A stretch of 50,892 nucleotides of DNA from Candidatus Parachristensenella avicola (lineage in GTDB: Bacteria > Bacillota > Clostridia > Christensenellales > UMGS416). Within the stretch, counting starts at the first letter, position 1, and every line of letters starts with the position of its first letter. Made by a program: the position numbers and the translations under genes. The stretch spans positions 1 to 50,892 of the forward strand of contig CAJFUN010000026.1 of assembly GCA_904420205.1 (NCBI GenBank), written 5' to 3'. The notes under the pieces are model-generated. The model was not told where the DNA came from. It was given only the letters and a program-made list of their open reading frames with translations, and did not search any database. This document shows, piece by piece, positions 42,602-50,295 of this stretch.

Positions 42602-43459
42602 TTATTCATTTTTCCCCAGCAATAGGGATACCGCCAGACCCCCGGCTAGGGTTAAAGCGGAAGCCAACCATACCCCTGCCGGCAAGGCGGCGAAGCTGTG
42701 GCCGTAAAGCACGGCGAAGGGAGAAGCCAGAACCAGCCCGAGGATGCCCCAATAGGTCGTACGGGCATGGTGCTCCAGCAAGAAGCGAATCCCCTTGGCG
42801 GTCAACACAATGCCGATCAAGGCGCCAAGCAGGAAGGGAAGCAGCATAACCACGCTCTGCCCCATCGTCCCCCAGTCCATGGCCGCCGCTGCCCGCGTTA
42901 GCTGATTGACGAGACCCAGAACGCTTTGATAATATCCCAGCATCATCAGCACCATAGAACCGCTGACGCCGGGCACAACCATTGTAGCGGAGGCAATCAT
43001 GCCCAACAGGACAAGCAGCAGCATATCCCACAGGTTCATGGAGAGCGTCCGCACGGTTCCGCCTCCGCCCTGGAGAAGCGGTAACACGATGACGATAGCG
43101 GCCATCGCCACAAAGGCGATCATATCGCCGAATCGCACACGGCTGTTTTTGACATGACGGGACAACATGGGCACGGCGCCCAAAATCAAACCGACAAAGG
43201 CAAAAGCCGTGGGGACGGGGAAATGAGCGAAAAGGTATTCCAGGACTCTGGCAAATCCAAGCACGCCCACCAGCAGACCGATTACGTAAGGCAGCAAAGT
43301 TTTGACCGACGATTTGAAGTCCTTGACAATGCTGGTAGCCGCAATCAGAATCTAATCGTAAATTCCCATCACCACTGCCATGGTGCCGCCGCTGACGCCT
43401 GGGATGACGTTGGCAATACCGATCATAGCTCCCTTCAGAGCTTCTAAAATAAAGCGCAT
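42602..43459 (-). pseudogene. DUF368 (PopT-like) membrane protein with in-frame UAG
   Basis: The full frame (285 codons) is a DUF368 polytopic membrane protein, the family of PopT undecaprenyl-phosphate translocases. The diagnostic N-terminus ANVIPGVSGGTMAVVMGIYD is intact. It is followed by TAG at 43352-43354 (codon 36) and then the in-frame continuation ILIAATSIVKDFKS and the second repeat VPGVSGSMVLMMLGYYQ. Lys (AAG) is usual at the stop position, so a single A-to-T change explains the lesion. A TTG at 43297 could restart translation but would lose the first repeat. It is the last gene of a three-gene minus-strand operon. Confidence 0.8.
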
Positions 43460-43467
43460 GTTTTCTC

Positions 43468-43671
43468 CTAGTGGTGCCTGCGATGATAGGCGATAATGTT
43501 AATTGCATTGATGATGGATACAATGCTGAGAATCAGAAGCAAGGATTTGGTAATGCGATTGTTGATAAATGCCATGGCGTCGTTGAATTGATCCAAAATA
43601 TAGAATACGATCATCATCAACGAAAGTATGATAGCCCCATGGGGGAGTATGTCGCGGAAATTGAATTTCAT
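43468..43671 (-). CDS. Small two-helix membrane protein
   Basis: A 67-residue protein with two hydrophobic helices (about 12-28 and 42-60) and a basic C-terminus YHRRHH. I know no family assignment. The start ATG at 43671 has AGGAGGGCCC overlapping the stop region of the upstream glycosidase gene, and its stop lies 8 nt before the DUF368 start, so the three genes form one operon. It may be an accessory subunit of the DUF368 transporter or the glycosidase (inference from context only). Confidence 0.72.
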   Translation of the reverse strand: MKFNFRDILPHGAIILSLMMIVFYILDQFNDAMAFINNRITKSLLLILSIVSIINAINIIAYHRRHH

Positions 43672-43679
43672 GGGCCCTC

Positions 43680-44969
43680 CTAGTCTTCGTCGGTGATGTA
43701 AATGATGTCGCTGATGCTGCGGCCGCCATTATAGGGTTTGTTGGCCACCTTGCCGTCATAAGTCATGACTGCCGACTGGCCGCCGTCCAGATTATAGGCG
43801 ACCTTACAGCCCATATCGTAGAAGAGCTGGGACATCTCCTGCATGGTCAGGCCGGAACTATAGCCCGGCTGGCGGCCGTCGACCAGCAGGAAGACATAAT
43901 GGCCGGGTTCATAATAGCCGATTGCGCTGCGGGGATTGGCGCGGTTGACGTTGCTGTTAAACTCAGTCATGGGCTGACCATTGGCGTCCAGCAGCATGGG
44001 GCCGAAGGCCCAGCTCTGGTAGGCGCCACGGGCGATGACAGCCTCCACATCCAGATCCCGGCGTGAATAAGTTTCCATGGAGCCGTCCTGGAACATCACG
44101 AGCACATCCTGATCCGAGAGCTCCTCCCGGAAAAGCTCCCCGTTTCGGATAACAAGGCCGCTGGCATGGTTGGCGCAGTAGTCGCCGGAGATCGCGGCGA
44201 CGGCATTGTGTGCGTTGGCGATGTTGACCGTCTCATCGGTGTTCCCGCGGCCAAAGGTATCGTTGGCAAAGGCGGTTTTGAAATATTTCAAATCCCGGAT
44301 ATAGACGTCAATGGTGTAATAGGTCAGGTCCTTTTCCTTATCCTCAACCTTATTCAGCGTCAGATTGATATTGCCGCTTTTATAGGTGGTATCGGTCTTG
44401 TCCACTGTGCCGTCGGCGTTGAACTTATCGGCAAATTTATCGCCGAAGAGGCCGCCCAGCCCGGCTGCTGCCGGCGTCGTGGTATCCGTTGAACCGGTAT
44501 CAGGCGCACTGCCGCCGGCGGGCGTCGTGGAAGACTGGGCGGATGGAGCCGTCATCGTAACCGTGGGCAGCACCCGGCCGGAGGTTTTGCTGCCGGAGGG
44601 CAGCACGTGATGGAACAAAGCGAAAACCACCAGGCTGACGGCCAGAATGACGGCATCCATGACCACCAGCTTCCATATTGGGGTATTTACAGGCCGGGGC
44701 GGCTCCGAATTCCGGCGCCGCGGTGCGGAAGACGCTGGCGGGCGGGTGCCCCGCGCCGGAGGACGGTTATTGTATCCCTGGGACCGGTAGGCATGCTCAT
44801 CCCTGACGGGCCGTTCATCCCGGGACGGATAAGGATCCCTGGTCGGGTAGGCATTTCTCCGCGGCGTAGCGTTCCGGGACGGGTTTCCGTGAGGCTGGTC
44901 GTTCTCTGGCTCCTCCCAGAAAGGAACGTGAGAAGCCGGTTTACGCGGGTCGTTTTCATCATATGGCAT
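43680..44969 (-). CDS. Membrane-anchored phosphodiester glycosidase (NAGPA/DUF2233)
   Basis: A 429-residue protein. Residues 1-95 are a cytoplasmic, Arg/Pro/Asn-rich disordered tail with RDPYPSRDERPVRDEH repeats. One transmembrane helix (about 97-118) follows, then a Thr/Ser/Ala-rich linker and the NAGPA domain (about 200-429). The domain motifs are AAISGDYCANHASGLVIRNG, SWAFGPMLLDANG, RSAIGYYEPGHYVFLLVDGR and the catalytic-type YNLDGGQSAVM. Family members cleave sugar phosphodiesters such as those in wall polymers. The start at 44969 has AAGGAG. A longer frame (45020) lacks a site. A TATAAT on the minus strand at 45027-45032 may be its -10. Confidence 0.85.
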   Translation of the reverse strand: MPYDENDPRKPASHVPFWEEPENDQPHGNPSRNATPRRNAYPTRDPYPSRDERPVRDEHAYRSQGYNNRPPARGTRPPASSAPRRRNSEPPRPVNTPIWKLVVMDAVILAVSLVVFALFHHVLPSGSKTSGRVLPTVTMTAPSAQSSTTPAGGSAPDTGSTDTTTPAAAGLGGLFGDKFADKFNADGTVDKTDTTYKSGNINLTLNKVEDKEKDLTYYTIDVYIRDLKYFKTAFANDTFGRGNTDETVNIANAHNAVAAISGDYCANHASGLVIRNGELFREELSDQDVLVMFQDGSMETYSRRDLDVEAVIARGAYQSWAFGPMLLDANGQPMTEFNSNVNRANPRSAIGYYEPGHYVFLLVDGRQPGYSSGLTMQEMSQLFYDMGCKVAYNLDGGQSAVMTYDGKVANKPYNGGRSISDIIYITDED

Positions 44970-45246
44970 GGTTAAACTCCTTATTGCAGCCTGCAAAAGC
45001 AGGAAAGCCTTAATGTACAATCATATATTATAGCGGATTTGGCTAGCCCTGAACAGAGCTTTTTTCTGCCGGACGGCTCTGATCCAGATTTAGGACGGGA
45101 TCGGGCAAGAGAAAGTTGCCGCAAAATCCTTTCGATGGGAAAAAACATGGAGGATTTTTACTGTTTCAATACATTTACACGAGGATTCCATGACTTAAAT
45201 GGGGCTATAGTGAACGTGTAAGCTATGAAGCGGGAGGAAAAAGACC

Positions 45247-46419
45247 TTGAGTGCTTGTTATGAAGCGCCGAAGGAGGGCGAGCCGCAAACCGAGGCGCCG
45301 GATATTTCGGGAGATGGGAACCCCTTCCGGTGCGTGATGACGGTGGATCAGGATGGCGTCCTGCGGAATTTGGATGCGCTGCGGCGATGGACCCAGGCGC
45401 AGCTGATCGCCGTGGTGAAGCATAATGGGTACGGCTTAGGCCTCGTCCCCTATGCGCGGCTTTTAGCCGGACATGGCGTGCAATGTTTTGCAGTATCGCG
45501 GATTGAGGAGGCCATCACCCTGCGGAGGGCTGGTTTTGATCCGGATATCGTGTTGATGACGCCGCCCCAGGATATCGAGCAGGCGCGGCAGATCGTTCGG
45601 TGGCGGCTGTCGGCCGCTGTCGATGCACGAGAGCAGCTGGTGTGGCTGGATCAGCAGGCCTTTTGTGCTAGGACGCGCTGCTCCATACATCTTAAGTTTG
45701 ATACGGGATTCGGGCGCTTTGGTTTCGCCGCTGAGCAAGCGCGATTGCTTGCCGACAGCTTAGGGCGATTCTCCCATTTAGCGATAGAAGGCATATTCAG
45801 CCACTGCGGAATCCTAGAGCCGCGACAGGCGCGAAAGCAGTTCGGCATGTTTCTTAAGGCGTGCAAATTGCTGGAGGAGGCGGGATATCGTCCTAAATAC
45901 CGGCATTTTTGCAATTCATCCATGGCGATGCTGTATCCTTCGATGCAGCTGGATGCCATTCGTGTGGGCTCGGCCCTGCTGGGGCGATTACCATGCCCTA
46001 CGCCGATCCCGCTGGAGCGGATCGGCGCGCTTAGGGCCCGGGTGCTTTCCGTGCACGATATGCCGGCCGGAAGCCGGCCGGGATACGGAGGAGCGCAACG
46101 CTTGAAGAAAACAACGCCTGTCGCCGTGGTAAATGCTGGCTGGCAGGAGGGTTTGGGCCTGGAACGCCGCCATGAAATCTATCGGTATCGACAGCTTTTC
46201 TCCCAGATCAAAGGGCTTTTGACGCAGGTGAACCGCCCGCACTGCGCGATCTGGCAAGACCGGCGCTTGCCGATTATCGGGCGCGGCGGGATGAATTTTA
46301 CCTTGTTGGATGCATCGGATTGCGACTTAGCCGCAGGCGATTGGGTCACAATGGAAGTGAACCCGCTGTTGGTCCCCGGCGAGGTCCGCCGTGAATATAT
46401 AGGCGGAAATCCGCTTTAG
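45247..46419 (+). CDS. Alanine racemase-like PLP enzyme
   Basis: A 390-residue fold-type-III PLP protein. The cofactor Lys lies in AVVKHNGYGLGLVPYARLL (about 56-74; Alr consensus AVVKANAYGHG). Barrel motifs FDTGFGRFGF, EGIFSHCG, HFCNSSMAMLYPSMQLDAIRVGSALLG follow. A C-terminal beta domain carries PGYGGAQRL and VAVVNAGWQEGLG. The expected catalytic Tyr of the second domain is in the GYGG region. It probably makes D-alanine for peptidoglycan, but the divergence (HNGYG) leaves room for another amino-acid substrate. It starts with TTG behind GGGAGGA. It stands alone. Confidence 0.85.
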   Translation: MSACYEAPKEGEPQTEAPDISGDGNPFRCVMTVDQDGVLRNLDALRRWTQAQLIAVVKHNGYGLGLVPYARLLAGHGVQCFAVSRIEEAITLRRAGFDPDIVLMTPPQDIEQARQIVRWRLSAAVDAREQLVWLDQQAFCARTRCSIHLKFDTGFGRFGFAAEQARLLADSLGRFSHLAIEGIFSHCGILEPRQARKQFGMFLKACKLLEEAGYRPKYRHFCNSSMAMLYPSMQLDAIRVGSALLGRLPCPTPIPLERIGALRARVLSVHDMPAGSRPGYGGAQRLKKTTPVAVVNAGWQEGLGLERRHEIYRYRQLFSQIKGLLTQVNRPHCAIWQDRRLPIIGRGGMNFTLLDASDCDLAAGDWVTMEVNPLLVPGEVRREYIGGNPL

Positions 46420-46458
46420 CAGTCTACTACTTCTTCATTCTCTTATCTTCCTTTGTAC

Positions 46459-46492
46459 AGCGCGCCTCCGGAAAGCTTTCCGGAGGCGCGCT
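46459..46492. terminator. 34-bp perfect palindrome after the racemase gene
   Basis: Positions 46459-46492 read identically on both strands (arms AGCGCGCCTCCGGAAAG and its complement, centre AAGCTT). It can form a very stable hairpin but lacks a T-run, so a terminator, mRNA-end or protein-binding role is possible. Confidence 0.7.
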
Positions 46493-46521
46493 GCATGCGT
46501 TAATGGAAGTCCAAAGCGCAT

Positions 46522-46547
46522 AAAAAGAGCCGGCGTCAGTCGGCTCT
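46522..46547 (-). terminator. Terminator of the first Spo0A_C-only gene
   Basis: On the minus strand AGAGCCG, 8-nt loop, CGGCTCT, then T5, beginning 18 nt after the stop codon of the gene at 46565. Confidence 0.78.
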
Positions 46548-46564
46548 CTTCTAGTCATACGGTT

Positions 46565-46942
46565 TTATAGCTTGATAGGGCCCTCATTGCCCATCAGCAG
46601 ATGCAGGGTCAGCAAGGCGATCACGCGCTTGTTCTGCGGACGCTTCCAGTGAGGATGATCCTTTTGCGCGCACCACATTTCCATCAAATATCGGATGTTG
46701 TGCTCCACGCATTCATAGGTGGTGCTGTTCTCACGGGCTACGGCATTATACACCGCAGTCATAGAGGACAAGCCGCTGGGATCCTGCGTGGTATGTAGTA
46801 GTACATCCCGCAAAAAGATAAAACCCTTATACTGAGGCGATAGGTTTTGTTCGATCAAAAATAGGGTTATCGTGTTTTTATCCAGCTTGCGCGCCGGACG
46901 ATCAGCGCGCCCATCCCGAGGCGCTTGCTGCCTTTCGTCCAT
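46565..46942 (-). CDS. Stand-alone Spo0A C-terminal-domain protein (paralogue 1)
   Basis: A 125-residue protein that aligns with the DNA-binding domain of Spo0A but has no receiver domain. In Spo0A the block GYLYLREAI precedes [25 protein letters not shown]. Here it is GFIFLRDVL, then VYNAVARENSTTYECVEHNI, then RYLMEMW and a C-terminal RPQNKRVIALLTLHLL. The first 28 residues are a charged disordered extension. The start at 46942 follows GAGGTG. An in-frame ATG at 46963 is less likely. Upstream (47016-47042) are three tandem 0A-like boxes. Without a phosphoacceptor it may compete with or assist Spo0A (inference). Confidence 0.82.
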   Translation of the reverse strand: MDERQQAPRDGRADRPARKLDKNTITLFLIEQNLSPQYKGFIFLRDVLLHTTQDPSGLSSMTAVYNAVARENSTTYECVEHNIRYLMEMWCAQKDHPHWKRPQNKRVIALLTLHLLMGNEGPIKL

Positions 46943-47015
46943 CGTATTCACCTCTTTTACCATCTTTTGCCTATCATCTCAAATAGCAGGAAAAAAGTGG
47001 TAGGATACGAGAGGA

Positions 47016-47042
47016 AACGATAAATTTCGATATTATTCGATA
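47016..47042 (-). promoter_or_regulatory. Three tandem 0A-box-like sites upstream of paralogue 1
   Basis: On the minus strand the 7-mers TATCGAA, TATCGAA and TATCGTT follow each other with 3-nt spacers, giving an exact 10-bp period. The Spo0A box is TGTCGAA, and Spo0A binds tandem boxes with the same 10-bp repeat. The array is 74-100 nt upstream of the start codon at 46942. Confidence 0.7.
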
Positions 47043-47052
47043 AAAGTTGCAA

Positions 47053-47367
47053 TCACATGTCGCATAAACGCTCCGTGTTCCCCAGGCGCAGCCGGCTGCT
47101 TGCCTGAGCGATCAGCAGCTTGTTGCTGGGCGTTTTCCACGGCGGCTTGCCCATATCGATGTACCAATTGCGAATGAGCGTACGGATACAGTGCTCGACG
47201 GCTTTCCAGGTGGTTTTGTGATCGGCCGCTACGATAAGATACAGCTGCTTTGTGCGGGAACCGGTGACGAGCTTATAATAAATACAGTCCCTGAAATAGT
47301 AGAAACCTAAATAGCTAGGGGAAAAGCCTTGATCCATCAGATAGCGCACGATTGCCGATTTATCCAT
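47053..47367 (-). CDS. Stand-alone Spo0A C-terminal-domain protein (paralogue 2)
   Basis: A 104-residue paralogue of the neighbouring protein, again only the Spo0A effector domain. It has the blocks SYLGFYYFRDCIYYKLV, LYLIVAADHKTTWKAVEHCI, RTLIRNWYIDMG and PSNKLLIAQASSRLRLG. The recognition helix (TTWKAVEHCIRTLI) differs from Spo0A ([14 protein letters not shown]) and from paralogue 1. It starts with ATG behind GAGGTGG. A perfect TTTCGATA-N3-TATCGAAA palindrome lies 24-42 nt upstream of the start. It lies upstream of paralogue 1 on the same strand, separated by 110 nt that include the second operator array, so each gene seems separately controlled. Confidence 0.82.
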   Translation of the reverse strand: MDKSAIVRYLMDQGFSPSYLGFYYFRDCIYYKLVTGSRTKQLYLIVAADHKTTWKAVEHCIRTLIRNWYIDMGKPPWKTPSNKLLIAQASSRLRLGNTERLCDM

Positions 47368-47390
47368 TTGCCACCTCTACACGCATAGAT

Positions 47391-47409
47391 TTTCGATATT
47401 CTATCGAAA
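47391..47409 (-). promoter_or_regulatory. Palindromic 0A-like operator upstream of paralogue 2
   Basis: TTTCGATA (47391-47398), 3 nt, TATCGAAA (47402-47409): a perfect inverted repeat built from the same TATCGAA 7-mer as the array at 47016-47042. A further near-0A box (TGTCGAC, plus strand) is at 47430-47436. Confidence 0.7.
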
Positions 47410-47484
47410 TATGGGGGATAGAGGCGTATTGTCGACCAGATTCTACAAATCTCGCGGAAGATAGGCCAAAATAGAATAAAAAAA

Positions 47485-47510
47485 CAGGGCATCCTTTTGC
47501 AGATGCCCTG
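47485..47510 (-). terminator. proS terminator
   Basis: CAGGGCATC (47485-47493) pairs with GATGCCCTG (47502-47510). On the minus strand the hairpin ends in T7. It lies about 90 nt after the proS stop. Confidence 0.85.
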
Positions 47511-47597
47511 AAAAGATTTCCTATGCGCCCGGCATATGACGGCAGGCGCCGGATGATTGATTCGCGATCGTGTGCAATTTCTGAATGCAGCGAAAGG

Positions 47598-49343
47598 TTA
47601 GATCCGAGCAGGCGCCTGAGCCTCCAGCGAGTCCATGGCCTGACGAAGTAGGTCCTGGATCCGGTCGGCAGCGTCCTGCAGGGGGAGGTAAGCCTTCAGC
47701 TGCTTATCCCTAGAGGTAAGCTCAGCAGAGCCGTTTTTCAAGCCCTTGGGACTGATAATCACCCGCAGCGGCGCCGCGAGCAGGTCGGCGTCGGAGAACA
47801 TAACGCCGGCGCTCACCTGACGGTCGTCATATAATACGTCGATGCCCCGGCTGGTCAGATCCCGATACAAGCCGTCGGCCGCTTCGCGGACCTCCGGATG
47901 GTCGGATCGCAGCGCGCAGAGCTCTACCGGCCAAGGCGCCACCGAGATAGGCCAGATCGGCCCGTATTCATCGTGGCTGGCTTCGCAGATGGAGGCAGCT
48001 AGGCGGCCAATGCCAATCCCATAGCACCCCATAAGCGGAAAACGTTGCCGGCCTTCCGGATCCGTATAGCGCATGTCCATGGATTTGGTATATTTATCCC
48101 CCAACTGAAAGATATTGCCCACCTCAATGCCGCGGGTCAGGGTCAGGCTGGGGTGGCCGCAGCAGGGGCAGAGGCCGCCCTCACAGGCCTTGGCCACGTC
48201 TGCATACTGAGCGGCCGGCAGATCGCGCGAGGGGTTAAAGCCCGTGGTATGGGTATCCGGTTGGTTGCCTCCGCATACGAGGTTATATTCACCCTGAAGC
48301 GATTGGTCAAAGACCATGCGAAGCTGCCGGGGCAGGCCCAAGGGGCCAATAAAACCGGCCGTCAGGCCGCTGGATTCATCCAGATCAAGGGCGGGATGGA
48401 TTTCGCAGCCCAGATGATTTCGCAGCTTCGTCTCGTTGACTTCCAGGTCGCCGCGCAGAAAGACCACGATATATTCATCCGTCTCATTGACCTGATACAC
48501 GACTGCCTTGCAGGTCTGGATCGGTTGGATATTCAAAAACTCACAAAGGGCCTCAATGGTTTTAATGCCTGGCGTATGAACGGACTGTAGCGGGGAAGGA
48601 TCGCCCTTGGAGGCGGAGGAAGTGATACAGGGGGCGGCCTCCATGTTAGCCCGGTAGCCACAGTCGGGGCACAAAACCAGCGTATCCTCACCGGCCTCGG
48701 TCGGAAGCATAAATTCATGGGAGGCGCTGCCGCCCATCATACCTGAATCAGAGGCCACGGCGATGACCTGCGGCAGGCCTACGCGGGCGAAGATACGCTC
48801 ATATGCCCGGAAACAGCGCTGATAGGTATGCTCCAGATCCTCCTGGCTGGTATGGAAGGAGTAGGCGTCCTTCATTGTGAATTCGCGCACGCGAATCAGG
48901 CCGCCGCGGGTGCGGGGTTCGTCGCGGAACTTGGTCTGAATCTGATAAATCATGAAAGGATACTGGGCGTAAGATTCCGCCCAGTCGCGAACCAGCTGCA
49001 CCGAGGCCTCTTCATGGGTCATACCCAGCACCATGTCGTTGCCGGAGCGGTCGGTGAAACGCAGAAGCTCGCTGCCGATGGCATCATATCGGCCTGACTC
49101 ACGCCACAGGGCGGCGGGCATGGTCACGGGAAAGAGGACCTCCTGACCGTCGATCGCGTCCATCTCCTCGCGAATAATAGCTTCGATTTTGCGCATAATG
49201 CGCTGCGCCGCGGGGAAGAGCGAATAAATGCCAGTACCCACCGGTTTCATATATCCGCCGCGCATCATCAGCGCCTGGCTGATAATTTGGCAGTCGGCCG
49301 GCGTTTCCTTAAAGCGTTTGGATACAAGTTGTGCGACCTTCAT
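47598..49343 (-). CDS. proS: Prolyl-tRNA synthetase (bacterial type with editing domain)
   Basis: Class-II synthetase charging tRNA(Pro), 581 residues, the bacterial length including the INS editing insertion. Motif 1 is GGYMKPVGTGIYSLFPAAQR (about 29-48) and motif 2 has KFRDEPRTRGGLIRVREFTM (about 138-157). Motif 3 is GCYGIGIGRLAASI (about 440-453), and an anticodon-binding domain is C-terminal. The INS domain (about 225-390) contains CKAVVYQVNETDEYIVVFL. The start follows AAAGGAGG. The 5' leader encodes a short peptide with adjacent Pro codons and a terminator, indicating control by proline supply rather than a T-box. Confidence 0.96.
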   Translation of the reverse strand: MKVAQLVSKRFKETPADCQIISQALMMRGGYMKPVGTGIYSLFPAAQRIMRKIEAIIREEMDAIDGQEVLFPVTMPAALWRESGRYDAIGSELLRFTDRSGNDMVLGMTHEEASVQLVRDWAESYAQYPFMIYQIQTKFRDEPRTRGGLIRVREFTMKDAYSFHTSQEDLEHTYQRCFRAYERIFARVGLPQVIAVASDSGMMGGSASHEFMLPTEAGEDTLVLCPDCGYRANMEAAPCITSSASKGDPSPLQSVHTPGIKTIEALCEFLNIQPIQTCKAVVYQVNETDEYIVVFLRGDLEVNETKLRNHLGCEIHPALDLDESSGLTAGFIGPLGLPRQLRMVFDQSLQGEYNLVCGGNQPDTHTTGFNPSRDLPAAQYADVAKACEGGLCPCCGHPSLTLTRGIEVGNIFQLGDKYTKSMDMRYTDPEGRQRFPLMGCYGIGIGRLAASICEASHDEYGPIWPISVAPWPVELCALRSDHPEVREAADGLYRDLTSRGIDVLYDDRQVSAGVMFSDADLLAAPLRVIISPKGLKNGSAELTSRDKQLKAYLPLQDAADRIQDLLRQAMDSLEAQAPARI

Positions 49344-49366
49344 CGTAAACCTCCTTTATGACAAAA

Positions 49367-49445
49367 GAAAAAACGCTGTGCTTCTTGCACAGCGTCCGCA
49401 TTCACCCCTGCGCAAGACAAACAGCACTTGCGCCCAAACGGACAC
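49367..49445 (-). promoter_or_regulatory. proS attenuator (terminator / antiterminator)
   Basis: Minus strand: ACGCTGTGC (49395-49387, read as its pair) forms a 9-bp stem with 49373-49381, followed by T6, ending about 25 nt before the proS start. A competing pairing joins GTGTCCG (49445-49439) with CGGACGC (49398-49392), which includes the terminator's first arm and encloses a GCGCAAG/CTTGCGC hairpin (49410-49433). CCGTTT at 49441-49436 can instead pair with AAACGG in the leader peptide frame (49482-49477). Confidence 0.72.
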
Positions 49446-49452
49446 AAATGCG

Positions 49453-49485
49453 CTATCTAGGGGGCAGGGAATCAAACCGTTTCAT
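49453..49485 (-). CDS. proS leader peptide MKRFDSLPPR
   Basis: A ten-codon frame with ATG at 49485 and TAG at 49453-49455, preceded by AAAGGAG with about 9-nt spacing. Codons 8 and 9 are adjacent Pro codons (CCC CCT), rare by chance in so short a frame. It lies directly upstream of the terminator/antiterminator pair before proS. Ribosome stalling at these codons when prolyl-tRNA is scarce would favour the antiterminator. This is the logic of amino-acid operon attenuation. Confidence 0.68.
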   Translation of the reverse strand: MKRFDSLPPR

Positions 49486-49512
49486 CTAATCCAACTCCTT
49501 TGGCATGGGCGT

Positions 49513-49541
49513 ATTATAGCATGCTCCCCAGGCGCAGGCAA
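49513..49541 (-). promoter_or_regulatory. proS promoter
   Basis: Minus strand TTGCCT (49541-49536), 17-nt spacer, TATAAT (49518-49513), placing the transcript start just upstream of the leader peptide's ribosome site. Confidence 0.65.
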
Positions 49542-49550
49542 GGTGTTTCC

Positions 49551-50144
49551 CTAATATTTTGCCCGCAATTCTACTACTTTGCCAATGATGGTTACCGGCC
49601 GGTCCATAACCTCGTCATAGGTATAGAAAAGCGGATCAAAGGCGGGATTGGTCGGAAGCAGATACAATCCTGCCGACGTCTTTTTGATTTTTTTGACAGT
49701 AGCGTCGTCTCCATTTACCAATACGACGGCTACGTCCCCTGTTTCTGCGTCGGACTGCTTTTTGCAGATAATAATATCGCCTTCCTGCATGCGGGGTTCC
49801 ATGCTGCGGCCTTTTACCTGCAGGGCAAAGAATTCGCCCTGCGCGGCCATATGCGGAGAAATTTCTTCATAATCGAGAATATCCTCCACCGCTTCGATGG
49901 GAATGCCGGCAGCCACGCGGCCCAAAACAGGAATTTTTACGCCCTTCGGCGTCTCTTCACCTGCATTCCCCAGCAGGTAATCGACCGATACGCCGAACAA
50001 CGCGGCTAAACGGGGAAGCGCCGCGGTATCGACACGGCTGCGCCCCGTTTCCCAGTAGGAGTATGTGTTTTGATTGATGCCGATATGGGCTGCCACCTGC
50101 CGCTGCGTCAGCCCCTTGGCAAGCCGTGCCTGGCGAAGATTCAT
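49551..50144 (-). CDS. XRE-type repressor with S24 (LexA/CI-like) autocleavage domain
   Basis: A 197-residue regulator. Residues 1-60 are a Cro/CI-type helix-turn-helix (LTQRQVAAHIGINQNTYSYW). Residues 70-197 are a peptidase S24 domain. A candidate self-cleavage bond is Ala79-Gly80 in GRVAAGIP, the nucleophile is Ser114 in KGRSMEPRM and the general base Lys151 in ATVKKIKK. All essential residues of LexA-type autoproteolysis are therefore present, implying RecA-filament-triggered derepression. It is divergent from a small membrane-protein gene, and the shared intergenic region holds three palindromes. A similar lexA/yneA layout exists in Bacillus, though here the DNA-binding domain is of phage type. 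Confidence 0.9.
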   Translation of the reverse strand: MNLRQARLAKGLTQRQVAAHIGINQNTYSYWETGRSRVDTAALPRLAALFGVSVDYLLGNAGEETPKGVKIPVLGRVAAGIPIEAVEDILDYEEISPHMAAQGEFFALQVKGRSMEPRMQEGDIIICKKQSDAETGDVAVVLVNGDDATVKKIKKTSAGLYLLPTNPAFDPLFYTYDEVMDRPVTIIGKVVELRAKY

Positions 50145-50168
50145 ACAATCACCATCCTCATCCTTAGG

Positions 50169-50280
50169 ATATCACAAAATATGATATATAGCAAGAGAAA
50201 AAGGATTATAGGATCATGAACTATGATAAAAATCCTTGACATATCAAGATATGTGATATATGATAATCACAAAATGTGAT
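50169..50280. promoter_or_regulatory. Three palindromic operators between repressor and membrane-protein genes
   Basis: Site 1: ATATCA-N7-TGATAT at 50169-50187, in the repressor's 5' leader. Site 2: ACATATC-AA-GATATGT at 50239-50254. Site 3: ATCACA-AAA-TGTGAT at 50266-50280. Sites 2 and 3 flank or overlap the -35/-10 region of the plus-strand promoter. Related half-sites (ATATCA/ATCACA) suggest one protein, most likely the XRE/S24 repressor. Confidence 0.7.
50236..50264 (+). promoter_or_regulatory. Strong promoter of the divergent membrane-protein gene
   Basis: TTGACA (50236-50241), 17-nt spacer, TATGAT (50259-50264). Near consensus and covered by operators, as expected for a tightly repressed inducible gene. 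Confidence 0.78.
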
Positions 50281-50295
50281 ATTTGAGGTGAGAAC

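Noticed and set aside
43352..43354. Programmed readthrough or genetic-code change explaining the internal stops
   Set aside because: TAG and TGA are both used as normal stops elsewhere (for example lysR TAG, gerB TGA). Simple mutation or sequence error is more likely.
49344..49541. T-box riboswitch upstream of proS
   Set aside because: No GGTGGNACC antiterminator consensus and no long specifier-stem architecture. The leader is short and contains a Pro-Pro peptide frame instead.
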